A stretch of DNA of 64,000 nucleotides from Morella rubra. Lineage: Eukaryota > Streptophyta > Magnoliopsida > Fagales > Myricaceae. The stretch is taken from assembly GCA_003952965.2 (NCBI GenBank), contig CM025849.1, positions 15,477,366 to 15,541,365 of the forward strand, given 5' to 3'. The position numbers and the translations under genes are program-made. The notes beneath the pieces were generated by a model, which was not told the origin of the DNA, did no database searches, and was given only the letters and a program-made list of their open reading frames with translations. Below are positions 24,051 through 36,296 of this stretch, piece after piece (positions within the stretch are counted from its first letter, which is position 1; the number at the start of each line of letters is the position of its first letter).

Positions 24051-27000
24051 TGTTAGAAATATGCTCTCAAAACCAGTTATTAGAATAATTATGAGATAAT
24101 TATTTTTTTATTGTCACATGTATTTAATACTTGTTGGATAATGTTGTAACATAAGATGTTACACAGTTATATTGTTAAAGTGAAATTGTAGAAAAGTCAT
24201 ACCAATGATTAATGAATCAAAAGGCGGGCTATAATACCCCGATCCTCTAAATATTCTTGCTAATCTAATTTTACTAATTAATTATGATTAATAATTTTTA
24301 TATTGTTAAAAATTATATATGTCCAAAAATTATGATAAAAGTATCCTCATTCTTGTCTTTTCAAGCTCTTTCATGTCATTACCTATTTTTCTCATGTCAG
24401 TGCCCTAATAATTTTCATAAAATATTTTTATAAGCTAGAAAAGACAATTTTGCCCTTAAAGCTTGTTTTTGCCCTATTTTCTTCTAGAAACCATATTTTT
24501 ATCCAATCTTTTTGCTTGACATGTTTTGTTTCATTATTTTCTTGATCAATGGGGTCTAATTGAGTGTTGCTGTGCCTTGTTTGAATTTTTCCTTAGAAAT
24601 TTTATTTTTAATTAGGGTTTTGAGCTTGGATTATATTGTTTTGTGCATTTGGGCCTAAAGACCACAACTTTTTGGGCCTAGCTTCAGCCCATTCGACCTG
24701 CCTTGGCCCATTAGTAAGTCAGCACCTCCTTTGACCAAGAAAAACTGGTCAAACACATGGTTTTACTAATGTAATTATTGCATATCATTAAATGTTCAAA
24801 AAACCACTTTACACTTGTCTCCTCCTAGGTTGCTGCCACCCAAGACCTCCAAGCTGATCTAATGCTTGCATAGATGTCCTAGGCTAGTGCTAGGCAAGAT
24901 CATTGTGTCCCTCTTAACCCTAGATAACATAGATCATAACCCTAAGTTTAACCCTAGTTAGCAACTAGTATAAATAGCATGCATGTGTGAGAGTTTTCCT
25001 CACTGATCTGGTCGGCATTCTTAGAGAGAGTGAGAGAGTGATAGAGAGCTAGGAGGAAGTTAGAGATTGAGAGGAGAAAGAGAAGTTCTAGCCGATTGAA
25101 GCCTAGAGGTAATTTTGAAGAAATTTTGTGAAATTCATGAAGTTCTTTCGAAATTGCCATGCTTTGATCTTGTTATGATGTTGTTTGATGTTGTGATGGT
25201 GTTTTATGTAGGATTTTTTATTAGTAAAGCTTGATAAGATTAATCAAAGTAAGAGGTTAGTTTGCATGTTTTTGGTAGTTTTAGAATTTTAATGATTTAG
25301 GCTATCAGCATGCAATTTGTTGATCTAGAACTTTTTATTAGGTTGATTATATGCTATAGGAATGATCAATTTGATTTGATGTAGAAAGATTTTCGAGAAT
25401 TTATGAAATTATGGAGATTAGGTCATTTTACCCCCTTTGATGAAATTATGTTAATTTTTATGAATTTATTTTGCATGTCTTAGTTTTTGGACTCCTAAGA
25501 GGTATTAGAAGCATGTAGGATTGATTTGGTGCAAAGATTTACGTGAAATTAGAAGTTACACTTAATTAGGTCAAAACTAGCTTGTTTTAGTTTATTTCTT
25601 GATGACAGTGTGTTTAGGCATGTTTATTATATAGCATGCCACCTTTTTTTGATCTGATACTTTGGTCATGAACCTAGAAATCCCCGCCCCCCGCGTTTAA
25701 ATTTCATGATTTTTGGAGCTAAAATGAAATTGTTATCAATTTTTGAAGTTGCATGAAAAATCTGTATTTTTGTTTAAAATGGACCTGTTTGTATAATTTC
25801 GAACTGGGCTGGTTTGTATGACTTGTATGTTGTTTTTTTGGGCTTATTGGCTGGTGTTTTGGCCAAGCTTTGGGCTTGGATGGGGAGGTCCAAAGTTTGA
25901 CACATAAAGACCCTTTAAGCCCTATTTTTAAGGCCCACATATTGGACCTTTTCTTTATCTTTTTTGGACAGGCCTAGTGGCCCATTTAGTCACTGGCCAC
26001 TTAAGAAAATGGGCTTGTCATCAAGCCCAGGGTGCAAGTCCACATTGGACTTGAATTATTGACCTTGGACCTTTGACCTAGGTTTGACTAATGAAGATTA
26101 GTTCACTTAATTTCTTGATTATAAAGATAATTTAAGATTCATTTACATGGTATTTATTAAGGAATAAATACATGTTTAGGGATTATTTTGTAAGAGGATA
26201 TGGAAATATGGAAAGGATATATTCTCGGCGAATATATCGAGTTATAGATTTTTGGATGAATGAATGTCATATTGCATTTACATCAAAATATTAACAGAAT
26301 GGCCTCCTTTTATTGTAATGTTTATATAGGGGTAACGGTACCGTTCACCGGAGAGTGCAACCATCTCTACAAGGTAGGATGGCCGAGGAGTAGAAGGTAG
26401 TTGAGCCTTTACTCGTGTCCTAGGACAGCAGAATGTCTAGGACTGTCCTAAAGTGCAAGGGAGATTGGACGCACAACCCTGGCTACTGGGGTGATACAGA
26501 TGGATTTGTAAGGAAAGGTTGTAATTATAGGGAAAGAAAAGATAAGTGCATTGCACACTGTATGTTGTATTATTGCCTATATAAATTGTAACTATATACT
26601 ACATGACTGAGTGCTACATACTACATACTGCATCTGCTTACTATTGGCTTAATGCATGTTATCTCTGGTATGAACTGATTGTCGAACATGTGTTGTTATT
26701 GTCACATGCCCTCATTCCCCCTTACTGAGTCCTTAAAACTCACCCCTTTGTATATTTAATTTTTATAAGTCAGATGTTTGTCTTCGATTCCTTTGTAACC
26801 CATGATATGATCACCCACACCCTCGTCATCCATGTCCACGCCCTAGTGATCAATGGCCTGTAAGTAATTGTGGACTATGTGCCCTACCTAATTCCGAAGG
26901 ATCTACCGCTGAAGTTTTCCTAGGAGAACAATCCCGCAGGAGAGCATCATAGCCACGTAGACTAGATTGACCTTAACGGCTCGTCTGATGACAAAGGCGA

Positions 27001-28434
27001 AGACTCCTCTTAGACGTTATGGTTACCTTATGTTTCCTTTCATTTATTTGTCTTAGTGTGCTTTGTAAATATTTAGAACAATAAGGTTAGAGATATAATA
27101 TGGTAGGCTCACCTATGTTTGCCTAGCTCTGTAATCCCTAACCCTAGCCGTGTGACTTCCTTGGTTATTTTATTTTATTTGTTTGTTTTCTTTTAACTAT
27201 CATGTATTAGTATCAATTTGCTATAATAATAGTAATGACTCGTTAGTGTGATAATTTCTCTTAAAATTATTCTTCTAACTTGAGTTCCATTTTCTCCTAT
27301 TTATTTTTGGTATATTTATTTATTAAGTCTTCCGCTCGTTTGCTATATAGTTTATAATTGTCTATAAACATCCCAAGGACTTTTACCTCAGTCTTGAGAC
27401 CCATAGGTTAAGTATCGTGCCGTAACCTCGCCATATATGCACCTCTGCTAGTACAAAGAGAGCTTAGAGGCTAATACACACACGGGACGTGACACGGGCA
27501 GTATGACTTTTTGATTCCTTGTTCAGTTTACAGTTATTCTAGACCAAGGTACATGCTTATGTACAAATAGGTTTACACTCATTGTCCCTTTATTTAATAG
27601 GATGATGGACTCCGTCATTGAGGTGGTGACCTTAAGCAAACAGGGGGTGCACTATAAGAGTACATGCATTGAACGGGATCAAATACGGGTACCTTGTAGA
27701 AGTGATCACTGATTTTAAAAAGATATTCAGCACAATTAGTTTATTGTATCTTTAGGCCTAAGAGGTTTATGCAGGTTTGTTTGTTGTGTATATGTGCTTT
27801 GACCGAGTCCTTGGTGATGATCTTTCTAAGTCAAATATTCTAGACAACATTGAGTCATGTACATGATACATGGGCTTGTGTAAATATTCAACAAGGAATC
27901 CACCAGTCTCTTTGTGAGACAGTATATTCAGTATGTCTATATAGAGTTGGACTAGAAAAAAAATCACTAGCCAGTGAACTTTTGTGAAAATGTTTTTCAA
28001 AATTAGTATATATTTATATGTGAAATTGTTTTATAAACAATTTGAGAGTCCAACAAGTTACAGGTTGTGAATTAAGAATTATATGAACTAGGGACTTAAT
28101 CGGTGATATTATTCTGGTCCTATTAGCTCATGTGGAATATAGTAGGTGGAAGATAAATAAACAAATAATTGTTAGCATAAGGGATTTCACGAAAATAGTC
28201 TCACTATCTCGGGGGTCAATTGTGATATGTTAATGGACATGATCAAAATTCATAGAAGCTCATAAATTCGGAATATGAAATATAAAGGAGTTAAATGAAA
28301 AGGAGTTTTTCATGATGATCCTACGGCTGAGATTTGAGATTCCTAAAGATCCCACACATAAGCATAGGAGAAGCTCTGAGTAAGCCATTATAAATAACTC
28401 AAAATTTCAGAGAAGAGAAGAGAAGTCATTTTGT
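24051..28434 (+). mobile_element. Ty1/copia LTR split by a nested solo LTR
   Basis: The LTR starts TGTTAGAAATATGC, runs to 24,229, and resumes at 27,500 with TGACTTTTTGATTCCTTG. Both parts match, in order, the LTR of the minus-strand copia element at 43.3-44.6 kb. Without the insertion it is about 1.1 kb. It ends against a CACTA-type fragment at about 28,434, before the full LTR end seen in the other copy. Confidence 0.8.
24230..27494 (+). mobile_element. Solo Ty3/gypsy-type LTR, 3,265 bp, with CGGGC target duplication
   Basis: The insertion is flanked by identical CGGGC pentamers (24,225-24,229 and 27,495-27,499). It starts TATAATACCCCG (canonical TG changed to TA) and ends GGGACGTGACA. Internal order resembles the gypsy LTRs elsewhere in the window: a GCACAACCCTGG..ACTGGGGTG segment, then CTTACTGAGTCC with a following ACTCA, then a terminal GTGACA. 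No internal genes or primer-binding site are present, so it formed by LTR-LTR recombination. It is nested in the copia LTR and is therefore younger than it. Confidence 0.88.
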
Positions 28435-28704
28435 CACATTGGACCAACTATTCGCACACCCCATCCGAATGTATAGAGTGTACTGGGCATGACGATTTTG
28501 AATTTCGTCAATATGGCATAAAACAGTGGGACCACATTGTAACCCGTCGGACGCAAGTCAAAAACGAAAATCAACTCTTTTTGCTGACATGCTTTAGGTG
28601 ACAAACCGGGTGACAACTCGGTTTTGTCACCAAAACCTTTGGTGACAAAAATGGCTTTTGGGTGACAAAATTTTTTGACACCCAAGACCATTTTTCTTGT
28701 AGTG
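28435..28704 (-). mobile_element. CACTA-type terminal fragment 2
   Basis: It ends TTTTTCTTGTAGTG (reverse complement CACTACAAGAAAAA) directly against PHT1 coding sequence. It is homologous to fragment 1 over its whole length, including the inner edge near TCACATTGGAC. Subterminal GGTGACAAAA units are visible. Confidence 0.68.
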
Positions 28705-29017
28705 ATGGTTAAAACATATACCCTTTTGCAGCCCATCTTGTCACCTAGCCAGCTGACGAAGAGCTGCCCGGCAAAGGTGCTACAAAACGCGACACCATTC
28801 ACAGTGTCTGCTACGTGTGGATGCAATGTTCCGGGTGTTTCGGAGCCTTCAATTGTGTAGTAAATGCGGCCGAGTAACTGGGAAATGCAGAAGAGATTAT
28901 ATGCATCCGTGAAAAATCCCATTCCGGCAATCACAATTGCCGTGAAATGATATTATGATACCATTGAGTCTTTGCAGTATCTAGCGCATCAAGCACTACC
29001 ACTTTTTCTCTAGCCAT
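28705..29017 (-). pseudogene. PHT1-type phosphate transporter, first-exon fragment
   Basis: PHT1 proteins are 12-helix major-facilitator H+/phosphate symporters of the plasma membrane. The minus strand starts MAREKVVVLDALDTAKTQWY, a family-typical N-terminus. It continues with [18 protein letters not shown] (helix 1), [29 protein letters not shown] (helix 2) and the MFS loop [10 protein letters not shown], where family members usually have G-R/K-KR. An extra 8 bp near 28,943-28,958 shifts the frame after QWYH, and a few residues are missing after FCIS. The frame is cut after about 88 codons by the CACTA terminus, and nothing of the remaining ~440 residues is seen. It is a truncated relic; its promoter side may still be present upstream. 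Confidence 0.88.
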
Positions 29018-29528
29018 GGGCAAATTTTTTTACAAAATTCTATCTTCTTTTCCTCGCTAGCACTCCTTGAAAATTTTCCTGCCAAATACGGAAAGTGGCT
29101 TAATATCATTCAAACTGAAGGAATAAAATAACACTATCAATCAACAGCCAAGAAAATCTCCTTTGCTCTACGCAATCTCCTATCATGCATGATATCTATG
29201 ATCTCCACCAGAGTCTAGAAAGAATTTGATCAAAGGATCTCGAGTTCTTATAGCTCTCCACTTGTTCAGTACTCCCATGTTAGCTTGAAATTTGCTTTCT
29301 TGAAAAATGCGAGTTTTAATGGAGGTCCACAGTAAATATTTGGCCGGAAAAAATCGGAGGCCGCATGAGTACAAGTAAGATGCTGATTTTTCAAACAACG
29401 TTTCAAAAAATCTCTCTTCTTTTATTTCCTAACTTTCAATCCCCTTCTACGGTGAAAGGGATATGATCCCTTCTTCCCAGCCTACATGGAGGTTCGATGG
29501 GGGTACTGATCCTCTGTAAATGTCTATA
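29018..29528 (-). other. Upstream flank of PHT1 fragment
   Basis: Noncoding sequence that would have held the 5' UTR and promoter of the transporter. I do not see a convincing TATA box or P1BS (GNATATNC) element. Confidence 0.4.
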
Positions 29529-32500
29529 CACTACAAGAAATTCGGCCTCACCCGACGAGCGCTACCGTCACCAAAGATATACAAACTCGTCACTGGAGCC
29601 CTTTAGCCACGACTTTTGGTCGTCAAGCGTTGGTCGTAGTTGCCACATGCAGACAGCTCAACCGCGACAATCGCGCTCCTCCGTCAGCCAAGTTGATGCT
29701 GCGTCGACCTTGAATGGCATTGGGAGAATGATTGAGCAGTCGTCGGTGAAGAGTCCATCATTTTCGACCGATGGTCGCTGTTGCTCTATGGCCTACGACA
29801 TTCAAATCGTCAAGGTTTGTTCACCTTTCGCCGACGATGTGAAGTGCGTCAATAGTACATCCTCCTTTACCGACGATGCCAAGCTTTTGTCACTTCGACC
29901 CAACAACGACAGTGCTGTTGACCATGTATTGACGGCAGTTCGTTGTGGCTAGAGGCCATTCTCGACGGAGCAAGAGTTGAGGGGAGTGCTTTTTTCAAAT
30001 CACTTGAGCTGCTATTATGCCCACAATAAAGTTCATCGTCTTTGGTGAATTTTGAGCCGTGGGCATTGCACCGAATGAGGCGTTTTATTTTTTGTTTTAG
30101 AATCCTAGATATTTTGGGAATTATTCTGGCTATTTGAAATTTTTGTATTTTAATTGATTATTTGCAGAGTATACTCATATCTGTGAACACATTGTTTATT
30201 CTATATCATATTTTAAGTTATTGCTTAAAATTTTACATTTTAAACGAATATCAAGTAGCCATCAAGAGCTTTGGAAAAAAAAAAACGTCCAAGCAAACAG
30301 AGATGTCAAAATGCACAGATATGTAGAGTGCAAAGCAACAAAGAGAACACAGTACTGACAACTAACAAGAAACAATATACAATCGTGACCTGCAGCTCTG
30401 TACAAGGTGTACATTAACAAAGCATGCATATTTATATTGCTTTCTAGAGTATGTATAGATTTACAGAAACTCAAAATGTGAAGATGTAAGGAAAAACTTA
30501 TGCAATGATAACATGTATATGTTCTAATCAAAAAGGAGAGCTTGAATGGGCAAGAACAGAGATGATCCCATATATCAGTCCAACAAATTTGGCAACAGAA
30601 GAGGCAATAAATAGAAAGATGGAGAAAGTTCAGTTTGAAGGAGATGCTCTCTTGGTAATCTAGCTCATCAGCGACAATGCCCAGTTTAGAGATCCACGTG
30701 TGGAGCCAATGATCATTGAGACAAGAGAATTACTTCAAAAGCACCGTGAATGGTACTTTGTAAAAGTGGGCTGCAGGAATCAAGTCCATTGTGTAATCCC
30801 TTTTAAAATTGTGCACTTGACCCTGTCCTATTAAGCATAGACTTCATCTGTTATCTGAGATGGAGAGTATAGTAAACAATTTTACAATAGGACTGGTAGA
30901 AAAAACTAAAGTAACACAAACAGACTAAGTACAAGCACACGCCATAATAATAACCACTGTTACATGAGATGAATCTAATTCTGAGATAATCATGCTATCC
31001 TTTGTAGTCAATTTAGCAAGCATCACTTATTATCCACATCATTTACCACTTTTGATTCCTAAATTATTGTCCTTCACTGAAATGAAATATACAACTATTA
31101 AAACATAAATGTGCCCAACAATGCAGGCCTGAGACCTCCAAATGGAACAATTCCTATATTAGAACCAATCCTGCAGCTCATCTTACAATTAGTTTTGACA
31201 AACAAATGTGTGCTACTCAGTATACAGCAAACCACAAATTAATGTTCAAATTATTGGACAAGGACATACCTTTCAAAAAGCTGTTCGCATGCCTCCTTCA
31301 TCCACAGCTAATTGCCTCATCATCTCTTTCTGTTCAATGCCATTCAAATTATCTAGCAAGTATTTAATTGACATTACAATGTGATTGTCATTCAACACAA
31401 AGATCAAAATCACCCGTAGCACATACAAGAATACAAGGCATTACAAACATTCTCATTTGGCATCCAATATCCCAAAGAATATGCAGGATCAACAACTAAA
31501 TTAATGGATCAGCACCAATTACAAAGATGCATTTTCGAAAAAGTGTTCTGTAATGTTGAAATCATGGATCGGCTTCATTTTCAATTAAACAAAAATGTCT
31601 ACGAGCTTTATCAAATAAGGCAAAATCTTGACTCCAAACAGAGGCCACATCCATACCCAGCTGGTGCCCTTTCTACCAATAAAAGAGTCATACCGACAAC
31701 TATTGTCCCAGCCTCAACTATAAATTAGTATACAGCACTTCCAGGCCAATTAAAAAGATTGACTGAGCTCAATCTTACCTCCGATCATAGAGTTTTCCAA
31801 TTATTGTTAACAAGTATTTACCACCAAACATAAACAGTTGGGAGAAGAGTTTGTTTAATGCTCGAAGACTACTACTGACTTACTACTTTTTGAAAACGTT
31901 GGGAGGATGATGCACAATCATTCCGATTAAAAACTGAGACATAAGAGAAAATACACACCTGCTTCTATGGCCTTTCTCGTAACAGAGATTTTGCTACCCC
32001 AGTTGTAGAAGATGGCTAGTAAAATTAGACGAAAAAAAAAAATCCAAGCTTTTGAAGAGAGACAACGTTTCAAAAATGGGCGCTGGCCATAAAGCAATTT
32101 TTCCCCCACTTTTTGTGGCAGCTCTTCCTACTCAATGCCAAAAAAACTTTCGTGGGGGGTCTCTATCAAGATTGCGGGACATAAGCATTGGCCTAATTTG
32201 TATGTCCCCCGCTATTGGCCTTTTAGCATTTATTTTTTGGGATCACCAATTGACTTCCGATTGCCGCTATTCTGTTTGTTTTTATGTAAAATTGTTGTTT
32301 TAAGTATATTTTTCTTCATCAAAATATTTTCAAGAAAGTTGATTATTTTTTTATGTTTGGTAGTTATTGAAAAATATTTTCTTCAAATGTTTTTCTATGT
32401 TTGGTGGACATAATTGGATAAAGTTGGTAAACCCTCTTAAAAATATGAAGGTTAAAAATCGCTCAAAGTATACTTGATCTAGCAATTTTCTAAGAACCAT

Positions 32501-35037
32501 TACATAGAATATGGGCTTGAATATAGTATAAGCTAATGAATACGAACCAGAATCGATCTAATATTTTTCTATAAGACATTATATCAGATATCAGAATTAT
32601 AAATTTATAAATCAATTTTGATGGGGTTTATGGATGGCCAAGTGAAAAAATTGTCAAGACAAAGTATGTTGAAATGTCCAATCTTTATGCAAAATATTAT
32701 TGTCATCAAAAGCACAAAGTATGAGCATCACATTAGGTAGAATGAAGAAAGCTAGAGATACCAGCCAAACAAGGTGAAATTTATTTCACACTAGCCACAA
32801 AGCATTAAATCTGATGCCAAGAACTAAATGAAAAGAAAATTTGAAATTTTAGTCCAATATTGGTAAGTCAATCACCATATGAAATAAATATTTCAGCTTT
32901 GAATAGAACACAGCAGCACTGCAGGAAGGACAGCAGCAACCAGCAGTGAAACAAAAACTCAAATTTTGGCTGGAGCAAAACAGCACAGCATAACAATACA
33001 AATACTTGGACAGAACATCAATACAACAACACAACCTCACAAAAAGAGATCATCATCAAACAGATAACACGACAACAGAGTAGCAACAGAGGGCAGCTAT
33101 ATCCCACAACATTAGCACCCTCAAGCAACTCAGCTGGCAGGTCCCATCTCAGAAGGAGCTCTAGATTTTGAGAAGTTCTTCCAATTTTTCTGAAGATCTT
33201 ACATTCACGTAATTCAAAATGTCATCAAACATTCAAAATACATAGAAAGAAAAACTTGATTGAATCTTAAACCTCTTACATTACCCAACTCAACTATTCC
33301 TCTATCTAGACACATGACACAATGCTTAAAACCCATGACTGAAAGACTATAGATGCAAATTAGAATCAAGAGCATGTTCAAGTGGACACGCATAATTTAA
33401 TCAACATGCTTTTCTGTTACAATATTGTTCTTTAGTAGTAGTTCTAGCCATTACATTCGATTGATTAAATGGTCATGACTACTCTAAATGGTCATGACTA
33501 TTATACTATTACAATGCTACTATTAAAATATTGTTTTGTAGTGTAGTAGGATTCTTTCAAAATTTCCCCTCCAATAATAGATTATTTCCCATTCTAGTTA
33601 AATAAAGTACCTGCAATAGAAGAAAAGAAACGAAGTTACCTATTGATAGATTCTCTAACTTGATAAAATAAAAAGTTAACCCTGCTCATGATTGAAACTA
33701 CAATGAAAAGAACTAACAGAGGGCCAATAGACCTGCCATGTAATCCTTTAAGCCATTAGATGCTAACAGTACCTATTTATGCATCTGAACCAAGAGCTTC
33801 TTGATGAATATCTGGAGATGCAATCACCAAGTCTGCTTTGAATTCCACAGTGACAGCAAAATATTGATCATCCTAAAACTGAAACAAGACAAATAACAAA
33901 GTTATTTATTAATTTCCATTGACTTCATTCATGAATTGACATTCTACTATTGAGCCGTGAGTTTTTTCAATAGAGGTACCCCAAAACTCCCTTTCAACCT
34001 CCCAAAAGAATTTTTAACTCCTCTAGGCTCTAGACAAGTGTTCTTAGGTTCATCTCAGGTAATGGCAGATGAGCGCACTGGCATATAAAGAAAAGAATAC
34101 AAGCATGCATATTTCTATGCAATGGAGTCTAACGTCAAAAACTACTTACGACCACAACAGTAGATAATATAGTTGGATCAAATTCATTGCATAACATGTA
34201 TATAAAGCCAGAAGTAAACTCAAAAAACATGTATATAAAGCCAGAATTATCAAGTGGGGATATTTACCCAAACAAATCATTCAATTTTCTGCATTTAGTT
34301 ATCACCCGTGGGATTGAGAAAGCATGAACAGTAATGCCAAACTCTGCTGAAAGAACCAAATTATATGCACGAAGAAAATCGAGAAGTTATCCAACCTCTC
34401 TCTCTTGTTCCCTTTTGTGTAAATATCACAAACACTTTGTAAACAGAAGTAATTCCTACCTCTCTCCCGTGTTCCCTCTTTGTGGAAAAATCACAAACAC
34501 CAGGTACTCTTTACTTCTCACAACCAGCATTCTCAATTCCCACACTTCGAAGAACAAAAGAGGAGTAAATACACTCAGCAAACTGTAACAATTTTGGGGG
34601 AAAGATGGGCAACAGAGAACAGAGACTCACACCTGATGGGCAACAACCACGAGCTCACGTCTAGCAGCTTTCTTGACGAACCCAGCTACATCGGCAAGAG
34701 ACCTTCACCAACATAGATGAACTTGTCGGTCTTAATTTTTAGCCATAAAGACAAAGGCGACGACCTTCACCGCCGGTTTTACGAGTGCTCTTGACGAACC
34801 AGGCGGTAGGGAATGGTGACTAGCCAAATTCACTCGCGTCAACGAATTGTGGATATGTGTCACTGAACTTGGTGATAGCCACAATAAAAAGTATTTAAGA
34901 GATTTGCCGACGGGAAAGCACGTGGTTGAAGAAGGGTTGAGATTCGTCGACGAGAAATGCTTTAGTCGTAGAGAATTCGCTCACATTTCTGACGCGCAAA
35001 TAATAAAACGCGGGGAAAGCCCACTTTTCTTGTAGTG
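29529..35037. mobile_element. Probable CACTA (En/Spm) transposon, ~5.5 kb, non-autonomous
   Basis: The left end CACTACAAGAAATTCGG and right end TTTTCTTGTAGTG form inverted termini identical over 12 bp (CACTACAAGAAA), the CACTA hallmark. Subterminal regions are GC-richer with many CGACG/CGTCG and TTGACGAAC motifs (about 29,545-29,950 and 34,630-35,000), the expected transposase-binding type. The interior (30.0-34.6 kb) is AT-rich and shows no TNP2 transposase frame. Flanking trinucleotides (ATA left, ACG right) do not match, so the ends could belong to two elements. The 151-codon open frame at the left end is subterminal repeat, not a gene. Confidence 0.6.
30000..34600. other. CACTA interior, no recognisable gene
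   Basis: Four and a half kilobases resembling introns or old intergenic DNA. Open frames are short and unrelated to known domains. A segment near 32,260-32,420 weakly resembles the subterminal part of the TTA-flanked TIR elements (GTTTG..GTAAAA..GTTTGG). Confidence 0.4.
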
Positions 35038-36019
35038 ACGTAGCACTTATTTTTCTGCCATCAATAACTATTCAGGGTCAGAAAATTAAAAATACTTCTT
35101 TGTGGTCAGTAAGGTTTTTAGTTCCACAGTAAGCTAATTCCATCGAATATTTTATGGAAAAAAGATACCTCGTATTGTATTACCAAGAATATATTTTTCA
35201 TTTCTTTACCATTAAATAGCCTACACAGACATAATAATACACAAAATACAGATTGATAAATACTTTTCATTGAATGAATGAAGAATATATTATCACAGTT
35301 TTTACAAGAAACAAAGAATCTACAGCTTTATTTCATCCTTCCCAATTCGCATTAGAAATAAAAATAAAAGGGAAAGTATTTTATCTTTTGAAGATAATCT
35401 ACTGAATGAAATATTGAAGGCACTGCTGGCTTTAATAGTCATTTTCTTTCCTTTTTTGGTCTTGGTAACTACAAGCAACTAGCTGATACATCTATCAATT
35501 TGGAAGCATAACTAACCCTCAATAGCTTTAAGAGCGGAGGAATGTCATTAGGCTACTCATGAGGATATTGTTAAGACAGAAAAAGAAACAATAGTGCAGT
35601 CCGCAGGTTTACAATTATAAGGTAAGTTACCAGATGGTGATAGGCTTTCTATCTGACCAAGCAAAACAGCCACTTCCAGTGATCAAGGAACTTGATCGTT
35701 AGGCTTCCTGTAGCAGGGAAATTTGGAAACCCAAACTAAGAGAGAGAGAGAGAGATCTAGAGGAGAGATCAGGAGATTGTAATTAGGGGGAAGGTTCGCT
35801 TGTGTCGGGGATGGTGAAGATCACTACATGCAGAGGGGCCTGCTTATATAGTGACATTGGACACCTAAGAAGTTGCGAAGCAAGTGGGGCACTTGGGCTG
35901 AACATGGTGAGGACCCTCTCTTTTGCACTCTTGTGTAACAGTACAAAGAATCTTCGACTTTTTAATTTAGCGTCTCGCCATAATTTTACCTCCCAGCGAG
36001 AGACAATTTGACCGGTTTG
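35038..36019. other. No gene seen
   Basis: AT-rich sequence with a (GA)n tract near 35,738-35,752. Opposed open frames of 69-82 codons near 35.8-36.0 kb lie on both strands and show no family motif. Confidence 0.35.
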
Positions 36020-36296
36020 GGTTAAATACACTTTTTACTCCCGTGGTTTGGGGGCATTGGCACTTAACATCCCAATCTTTCAATTTTAAGACATTGCACC
36101 CAAATGGCTTGGACTTTCTACGTAATTTGCACCCCTCCATCAATTATCCATGATTTTGGACGGAATTAACAACCACGTGCATCGCACGTGCCATTCTTTC
36201 CCATTTTGCCCTCCAAATTCAAATTATTGGACGTTGATTTTTTTGACTATTTTGATGACGATAATGCCCTCTTTGTTGGCTTTTAGTTACAATCAA

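Noticed and set aside
29497-29952. 151-codon open frame
   Set aside because: It spans a CACTA terminus and its subterminal repeats; codon content follows the repeat motifs and no domain is recognisable.
32260-32420. Third copy of the TTA-flanked TIR element
   Set aside because: Only a weak subterminal resemblance; no inverted partner or TTA pair found nearby.
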